Source of the DNA: Nitrospirota bacterium
GTDB lineage: Bacteria > Nitrospirota > JACRHJ01
Length of the DNA: 7,035 nt
Direction of reading: 5' to 3'
Assembly (NCBI GenBank): GCA_021815285.1
Contig: JAKAHE010000112.1
Coordinates: forward strand, 1-7,035
Shown here piece by piece: positions 1-3,853 of the stretch (position 1 is the stretch's first letter; every line of letters starts with the position of its first letter). The notes beneath the pieces were generated by a model that was not told the DNA's origin, did not search any database, and was given only the letters and a program-made list of their open reading frames with translations. The position numbers were made by a program, and so were the translations under genes.

Positions 1-1
1 G

Positions 2-49
2 GACGGGAGGCTCGTGAACGAACTGGTAAAGGCCGCCTTGGGCGGATGA
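2..49 (+). CDS. C-terminal end of an unidentified upstream gene (partial)
   Basis: An open frame enters from the left edge and ends at TGA 47-49, giving the tail DGRLVNELVKAALGG. It overlaps the mutS2 ATG in an ATGA arrangement, the usual mark of translationally coupled operon genes, so it is probably real. Fifteen residues are too few to identify a family. CvpA-like membrane proteins often precede mutS2 in other genomes, but nothing visible here tests that. The mutS2 frame itself is also open back to base 1, so a longer mutS2 cannot be fully excluded. Confidence 0.5.
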   Translation, partial: DGRLVNELVKAALGG

Positions 50-2451
50 TGGACGAACACGCTCTAAGAGTCCTTGAGTTCCATAAAGTAATCGAGGCCG
101 TATCCGCCCGGGCGGTATCGGAACCGGGGCGGGCCGAGGCGCTGAAGCTCGTTCCTTCTGCCGACATTAAAGAGGTAGCGCCAAGACTTAAGGAGGCCGA
201 CGAACTCAAGAAATATCTCTCCTCCCGGCATGAGTTCCCGATAAGCGGCCTTCAGGACATCTCGGCGCAGTTAAAAAAAGCCTCTGTCGAAGGAGCGGCG
301 CTAAGCCCGGGAGAGCTTCTGCGCGTGCTCTCGGTTGCCAAGGCTTCCCGGCTTATGAAGTCGGCCCTGGCGAAGGTTAAGCAGGAGTATCCTGTTTTAG
401 CCGGAAGAGGCTCGAGCCTCTCGGTCTTTGAAAATATGGAGGCCGATATATCGCGCGCGATAGGCGAGGACGGAGAAGTGCTGGATTCCGCATCGCCTGA
501 GCTTAAGAGAATCCGGGTCTCGCTCTCTCAGGCGCGTTCCAGGATTAACCGTGAGCTTGAAGGCATAATCCAGGACCCCTCGCTCTCGAAGGCGGTCCAG
601 GAGCCTGTCATAACCATGCGCGGAGAGCGCTATTGCCTGCCTCTCAAGACCAACTTCCGCACATATCTCCGGGGAATCGTACACGACCACTCGCAAAGCG
701 GCTCTACCGTTTTCGTGGAGCCGGAAAAGACAGTGGAACTTAATAACCGGCTTGTGAGCCTCAAGCGGGACGAGATTCACGAGATAGAAAGGATACTCTG
801 GCGGCTTACGGCCACCGTTCGGGAGGGCGGGGAAAACCTGGAAGCCTCGTATCTTGCCCTCGTAAAGCTCGACGCTCTTTATGCGGTTGCCTCTTTCGCC
901 CTGGATACCGGCTCTAACCTGCCGTCCGTGAACGACAAAGGATACATAGAGCTTAAGGACGCGCGACATCCCCTTCTCATAACATCCAAAGGCCAGGAAA
1001 ATACCGTCCCTCTAGACATTCGCCTTGGGCAAGAGTTCGACACGCTTGTAATCACCGGCCCGAATACCGGCGGGAAGACGGTAATCCTGAAGACCGTCGG
1101 CCTGCTGACCCTGATGGCCCAGGCCGGGCTTCTCATCCCCGCCGCGCCGGACTCGTCCGTCGCCGTGTTCGACGGCGTATACTCGGACATCGGAGACGAA
1201 CAGAGCGTGGAGCAGAACTTAAGCACCTTCTCCTCGCACATGAACCAGATTGTCCGGATGCTGGAAGGAGCGAATAAGAACTCTCTCGTCCTTCTCGACG
1301 AGCTCGGCGCGGGGACGGACCCGTCCGAAGGCTCGGCGCTCGGCGTCGCCATAATCGAGGAACTGCACCGCCGCGGGACAAAGACCGTCGTGACGACGCA
1401 CCACGGCGCGCTCAAGGTATTCGCCTCGAATACCCCCGGCGTGATGAACGCCTCCGTGGAGTTCGACCCGGTGAGCCTCATGCCGACGTACCGCCTTGCG
1501 ATTGGCCGCCCCGGAAGGAGCAGCGCGATATTCGTCGCCTCCCGGCTCGGTATGCCGAAGGGCGTCCTTGAGCGGGCGAAGGAGGGCAGACGGGCGGGCG
1601 AGGCGGAACTCGACACGCTCATCGAGAAGCTTGAAAAGGAAGCGCAGGCGGCGCGCGAGGACAGGAGAAAGGCCGCGCAGGAGGTCCTTCAGGCCAGGGC
1701 CGAGAAGGAGCGTCTCCAGGGGCTTGTCAGGCGCGCCGAGGACGAGCGCAGAGAGGCCGTGCAGAAGGCCAGGGAGAAGGCGCAGAACGTCATAAACCAG
1801 TTGAAGTTCAAGCTCCGCGATTTGGACGAACTGGCCAAGAAAGCGGCCTCCGAGGCGGGTCGATCCGCAGCAGGGCGACCGGCGGAGCGCGCGGAAGTAA
1901 AAAAGCAGGCCGAAGAGGTTCAGACCCTTGAGGCGCAGCTGAAGGAGGCCGAGGCATCCGCCGCGCCTGTCAGGAAGCTGGAGATTGAATCGCTCTCCGT
2001 CGGTGATACTGTGAAGGTGTACAAATACAACCGTCTGGGCCAGGTCGTTGAGATTAAAAAGGACAAGCAGAAGGTTGTCGTCCAGCTTGGGACGATGCGG
2101 GTGACTTTGAGCGCGGACGAGCTTGAGCTTTCCACCCGCGCCGCTCCGGGAAGGGCGAAGACGCAGGCCTTCACGGTAACGAGGGCCGAAGAGGAGGAAG
2201 AGGAATCTCCCGGCATGGAGATTAACATCATAGGCCTTCGCGTAGAGGAAGCGCTCCCGAAGGTGCAGAAGTTCATAGACAAGGCGATGCTCTCCGGCAT
2301 GGGGAGCATAAGGATTATCCACGGGCGCGGCACGGGCGCGCTCAGGAAGGCCGTCCGCGAAGAGTTATCGATTACCGCCGGCGTCAAGGACTTCCATGAC
2401 GAGTCCTTCGAGCTTGGCGGCGACGCGGTAACGGTGGTGGGGTTGAAATGA
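46..2451 (+). CDS. mutS2: Endonuclease MutS2 (MutS-family ATPase with Smr domain)
   Basis: MutS2 is a cytosolic homodimeric ATPase. Family members suppress homologous recombination, and in Bacillus the protein also binds collided ribosomes and helps rescue them; which role applies here is unknown. The 801-residue product is close to the usual length of about 780-800. In order it has an N-terminal MutS core/clamp region (about 1-310), Walker A GPNTGGKT at 338-345, the MutS signature region SDIGDEQS...STFSSH at 380-398, Walker B LVLLDELGAGTDP at 414-426 with D418/E419, and the TTHH switch at 450-453. A charged coiled coil follows (about 510-640), then a small beta-rich KOW-like segment (about 649-695) and a C-terminal Smr domain (about 724-801) with HGRGTG at 759-764. 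The mismatch-recognition domain I of MutS is absent, as expected for MutS2. The Smr start reads INIIG instead of the common LDLRG, which may affect nuclease activity. The start at 46 overlaps the upstream TGA (ATGA); a second ATG lies at 49. Confidence 0.96.
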   Translation: MMDEHALRVLEFHKVIEAVSARAVSEPGRAEALKLVPSADIKEVAPRLKEADELKKYLSSRHEFPISGLQDISAQLKKASVEGAALSPGELLRVLSVAKASRLMKSALAKVKQEYPVLAGRGSSLSVFENMEADISRAIGEDGEVLDSASPELKRIRVSLSQARSRINRELEGIIQDPSLSKAVQEPVITMRGERYCLPLKTNFRTYLRGIVHDHSQSGSTVFVEPEKTVELNNRLVSLKRDEIHEIERILWRLTATVREGGENLEASYLALVKLDALYAVASFALDTGSNLPSVNDKGYIELKDARHPLLITSKGQENTVPLDIRLGQEFDTLVITGPNTGGKTVILKTVGLLTLMAQAGLLIPAAPDSSVAVFDGVYSDIGDEQSVEQNLSTFSSHMNQIVRMLEGANKNSLVLLDELGAGTDPSEGSALGVAIIEELHRRGTKTVVTTHHGALKVFASNTPGVMNASVEFDPVSLMPTYRLAIGRPGRSSAIFVASRLGMPKGVLERAKEGRRAGEAELDTLIEKLEKEAQAAREDRRKAAQEVLQARAEKERLQGLVRRAEDERREAVQKAREKAQNVINQLKFKLRDLDELAKKAASEAGRSAAGRPAERAEVKKQAEEVQTLEAQLKEAEASAAPVRKLEIESLSVGDTVKVYKYNRLGQVVEIKKDKQKVVVQLGTMRVTLSADELELSTRAAPGRAKTQAFTVTRAEEEEEESPGMEINIIGLRVEEALPKVQKFIDKAMLSGMGSIRIIHGRGTGALRKAVREELSITAGVKDFHDESFELGGDAVTVVGLK

Positions 2452-2460
2452 CGCTTTATC

Positions 2461-2499
2461 CCCCCTCTTAAGATAAGAGGGGGCCAGGGGGCGTTATGA
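2461..2499 (+). repeat. REP-like palindromic repeat, copy 1 (left of the DUF559 gene)
   Basis: A perfect 10-bp stem, CCCCCTCTTA (2461-2470) and TAAGAGGGGG (2474-2483), encloses a 3-nt loop. It is followed by a conserved tail CCAGGGGGCGTTATGA. The same stem and tail recur in inverted orientation at 2870-2911 and directly at 2936-2974. There is no T-run after the stem on either strand, so it is not a canonical intrinsic terminator, although it lies 9 nt after the mutS2 stop and could affect the 3' end of the mRNA. The last bases of the tail merge into the weak ribosome binding site (GAAGG, 2498-2502) of the next gene. Confidence 0.9.
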
Positions 2500-2506
2500 A
2501 GGTTTT

Positions 2507-2899
2507 ATGACTTACATAAAAAATAACCCGACATTTAAGAAACGTCGGAAAGAACTGCGGCATAACCAGACCGAGGCCGAGAAAGTATTCTGGTCGCATG
2601 TGCGGGATAAAAAATTTTGCGACCTGAAATTTTTTCGACAGTACAGCATCGGCCCTTATATCTTGGATTTTTATTCTCCCGCCGTAAAAATTGCGGTGGA
2701 GTTGGACGGCGGACAGCATAATAATTGCGATAGCCGGGAATACGATGCGGAACGTTCCGAATATTTAAAGGCCCAGGGTATAGATGTGATGCGATTCTGG
2801 AACCACGATTTGTTGCAGGATATTCAGGCTGTTCTGGCGAAATTGGAGACAAGAGTAACGCCCCTGATTAGAGTAACGCCCCCTCTGTCCCCCTCTTAA
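2507..2899 (+). CDS. DUF559 / Vsr-like PD-(D/E)XK endonuclease-domain protein
   Basis: The 130-residue product matches the DUF559 family, small proteins of the restriction-endonuclease-like fold related to the Vsr very-short-patch repair nuclease. Visible features are an N-terminal basic helix with LRHNQTEAEKVFW (18-29), the core FRQYSIGPYILDFY (43-56), and the active-site strand VELDGGQH (64-71). Candidate catalytic residues are D54, E65, D67 and Q70. The final part GIDVMRFWNHDLL (91-103) is typical of the family. Biological roles of stand-alone DUF559 proteins are mostly unknown, and DNA cleavage is an inference. Residues after about 115 (TRVTPLIRVTPPLSPS) are encoded by repeat DNA, and the stop codon lies inside a palindrome. 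Base composition is lower in GC than mutS2 (27 of 60 in the line at 2641-2700). The ribosome binding site GAAGG is only 4 nt from the ATG. The gene is flanked by inverted repeat copies, suggesting that gene and repeats travel together. Confidence 0.88.
   Translation: MTYIKNNPTFKKRRKELRHNQTEAEKVFWSHVRDKKFCDLKFFRQYSIGPYILDFYSPAVKIAVELDGGQHNNCDSREYDAERSEYLKAQGIDVMRFWNHDLLQDIQAVLAKLETRVTPLIRVTPPLSPS
2852..2884 (+). repeat. Short tandem direct repeat AGAGTAACGCCCC at the 3' end of the DUF559 gene
   Basis: AGAGTAACGCCCC occurs at 2852-2864 and again at 2870-2882, offset by 18 bp (six codons), so the protein repeats R-V-T-P. The motif contains the reverse complement of the GGGGCGTTA tail of the flanking REP-like repeat, so it looks like a duplicated or partial repeat tail read as coding sequence. 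Confidence 0.75.
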
Positions 2900-2911
2900 C
2901 CTAAGAGGGGG
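2870..2911 (-). repeat. REP-like palindromic repeat, copy 2 (inverted, right of the DUF559 gene)
   Basis: The stem CCCCCTCTTA (2889-2898) and TAAGAGGGGG (2902-2911) encloses the loop ACC. On the minus strand the stem is followed by ACAGAGGGGGCGTTACTC, matching the CCAGGGGGCGTTATGA tail of copy 1 with a small insertion and few substitutions. It is therefore an inverted copy of the left repeat. The TAA stop of the DUF559 gene (2897-2899) lies in the stem. Confidence 0.88.
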
Positions 2912-2935
2912 ATGAAAGGCAGGAAGTTCTATAAA

Positions 2936-2974
2936 CCCCCTCTTAAGATAAGAGGGGGCTGGGGGGAGTTATGA
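2936..2974 (+). repeat. REP-like palindromic repeat, copy 3 (same orientation as copy 1)
   Basis: The stem and loop (2936-2958) are identical to copy 1, including the AGA loop, followed by the variant tail CTGGGGGGAGTTATGA. It lies 24 bp after copy 2 in the opposite orientation, so copies 2 and 3 form a closely spaced inverted pair like a REP doublet. Confidence 0.88.
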
Positions 2975-2990
2975 TAATAGGAGGTGGCGA

Positions 2991-3008
2991 GGCCGGGGGC
3001 GTTATGAA
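2991..3008 (+). repeat. Partial REP-like repeat tail, copy 4
   Basis: GGCCGGGGGCGTTATGAA matches the copy 1 segment at 2482-2500 (GGCCAGGGGGCGTTATGAA) except for one missing base, but the upstream palindrome is absent. It appears to be a decayed or truncated copy. It abuts the Shine-Dalgarno sequence of the following gene. Confidence 0.65.
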
Positions 3009-3015
3009 AAGGAGG
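3008..3015 (+). promoter_or_regulatory. Strong ribosome binding site for the membrane protein gene
   Basis: AAAGGAGG lies 5 nt before the ATG at 3021. It is the best Shine-Dalgarno match in the accessory interval and fixes the start. It sits directly at the edge of the decayed repeat copy. Confidence 0.8.
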
Positions 3016-3020
3016 AACAA

Positions 3021-3566
3021 ATGAATAGGAAAAAGTTTATCCGAAAATTTATGTTAGCCGGACTTACAGTGCCAATCCTTTCTCTTTTGGTTTTTTATAT
3101 CGGGAACGTAATTCCCGAGACTTATTATACATATCAAACGGTTAGGGGCTCAGCATCAATAGCTGTGCCCTATGTTTTTCTTGATGGTATTAATGGATTT
3201 TCAATCATTTTATGGCCATCCAGTATTATGTTAATGGCATTCATGGATGCAATCGACCCAGGGATAATTTATTGGATAGTAATTGTTATATCAATAACTA
3301 TAAATATCTATTTGTATCGTGTGATTGGAATTTTAATATGGAAAGGATTTTATGAAAAGAAAGATGCAGACACAATCGTAAGAAAAACTTTTTTAAGTCC
3401 TTCGACAGCGCGCATATTTTTAATAATTATATCTGTTCTATTTATTGGCTGGATTTATCTTTGGGCACCAACGTATGTCAATGGATTGAGAATAGATGCT
3501 AAAATTTATCGAGACGGGAAACCAGGCCCAATGCCAGGCAGTGACATGAAAACACGGGTTAATTAA
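3021..3566 (+). CDS. Hypothetical four-helix integral membrane protein, AT-rich orphan
   Basis: I do not recognise the family. The 181-residue product has a basic N-terminus (MNRKKFIRKF) followed by hydrophobic stretches at about 11-31, 60-77, 81-107 and 131-150, so about four membrane helices are likely. The first could alternatively be an uncleaved signal anchor. The tail after 150 is polar (KIYRDGKPGPMPGSD...). There is no obvious catalytic motif, cysteine pair or nucleotide-binding site. The coding DNA is very AT-rich compared with its neighbours: 14 of 60 bases are G or C at 3301-3360 and 24 of 60 at 3121-3180, against 42 of 60 at 1321-1380 in mutS2. This and its position among repeats suggest recent acquisition. 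The strong ribosome binding site and uninterrupted frame indicate a functional gene. No partner gene is visible. Confidence 0.75.
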   Translation: MNRKKFIRKFMLAGLTVPILSLLVFYIGNVIPETYYTYQTVRGSASIAVPYVFLDGINGFSIILWPSSIMLMAFMDAIDPGIIYWIVIVISITINIYLYRVIGILIWKGFYEKKDADTIVRKTFLSPSTARIFLIIISVLFIGWIYLWAPTYVNGLRIDAKIYRDGKPGPMPGSDMKTRVN

Positions 3567-3595
3567 TAATCTCTCTCTTAACCCTTTAATTTTCA

Positions 3596-3624
3596 TTGAT
3601 TTTGTTATACTTATAGTATAAAAT
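3596..3624 (+). promoter_or_regulatory. Possible promoter with overlapping dyad, upstream of dnaG
   Basis: The gene-free stretch 3567-3853 begins with AT-rich DNA. It contains TTGATT (3596-3601) and TATAAA (3617-3622), but with a 15-bp spacer, shorter than the optimal 17. The dyad TTATAC (3605-3610) / GTATAA (3616-3621), with 5 nt between arms, overlaps the -10 region and could be an operator or chance AT-rich symmetry. It is the most plausible sigma-70-type promoter seen between the membrane protein gene and dnaG, about 230 bp before the proposed dnaG start. Confidence 0.3.
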
Positions 3625-3646
3625 AGTTAGTTCACGTTTTCATGGT

Positions 3647-3727
3647 TGTCATTGCGGGGAGCCTCTTGGGCGACGCGGCAATCTCAGAACTTAAAACTGG
3701 GATTGCTTCGCTACGCTCGCAATGACA
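3647..3727. repeat. MITE/REP-like imperfect hairpin element, 81 bp
   Basis: Perfect 10-bp terminal inverted repeats TGTCATTGCG (3647-3656) and CGCAATGACA (3718-3727) enclose a second, inner pair GCAATCTC (3678-3685) and GGGATTGC (3699-3706, one mismatch). The whole element can fold into a long imperfect hairpin. The pattern (TGTCATTGCG... CAATCTC ... GATTGCTTCGCT...CGCAATGACA) resembles a dispersed repeat seen in many environmental bacterial genomes. An open frame through it starting at 3646 is judged not to be a gene. Confidence 0.82.
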
Positions 3728-3729
3728 GC

Positions 3730-3767
3730 GGGCGCAATGAATTGCGCCCCTACAATAGGACAGTTAG
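3730..3767 (+). repeat. 38-bp palindromic repeat, copy A
   Basis: The perfect palindrome GGGCGCAAT-GA-ATTGCGCCC (3730-3749) is followed by CCTACAATAGGACAGTTAG-like sequence to 3767 (starting within the shared C-run). Copy B begins 72 bp downstream and differs at only a few positions. It starts 2 bp after the end of the 81-bp hairpin element, so different repeat families are stacked here. Confidence 0.88.
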
Positions 3768-3801
3768 CAGGACAATGATGTTTATTTTCTCGTCCTCAGT
3801 T

Positions 3802-3839
3802 AGGCGCAATGAATTGCGCCCCTGCAATAGGGCAGTTAG
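3802..3839 (+). repeat. 38-bp palindromic repeat, copy B (overlaps the apparent dnaG ATG)
   Basis: The palindrome GGCGCAAT-GA-ATTGCGCC (3803-3820) and the following CCTGCAATAGGGCAGTTAG-like sequence match copy A with substitutions at 3802, 3823, 3830 and 3832. The motif CAGTTAG occurs at 3761, 3797 and 3833, exactly 36 bp apart each time. The in-frame ATG 3809 of the longest dnaG frame lies in the palindrome. Confidence 0.87.
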
Positions 3840-3853
3840 TTGTAGGCGGCATT

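Noticed and set aside
1219..2322. A 367-codon minus-strand open frame opposite mutS2
   Set aside because: It lies opposite the MutS2 Walker B, coiled coil and Smr regions and is the usual shadow frame in GC-rich coding DNA; no domain is recognisable.
2461..2483. Hairpin after mutS2 as an intrinsic terminator
   Set aside because: The stem is strong but is followed by GGGCCAGGGG rather than a T-run, and no T-run follows on the minus strand; the same hairpin recurs as a dispersed repeat.
2496..2510. A tiny leader peptide (ATG at 2496, MKVL, stop overlapping the DUF559 ATG)
   Set aside because: Its ATG is part of the conserved repeat tail, it has only four codons, and it has no dedicated ribosome binding site.
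2507..2899. DUF559 gene as a true Vsr mismatch endonuclease paired with a cytosine methylase
   Set aside because: No DNA methyltransferase is in the window and the protein is shorter and more similar to DUF559 than to Vsr; MutS2 next door is not a mismatch repair partner.
3730..3839. CRISPR-like array
   Set aside because: There are only two full repeat copies, the units are themselves palindromic, the interval between them shares repeat fragments, and no cas genes are nearby.
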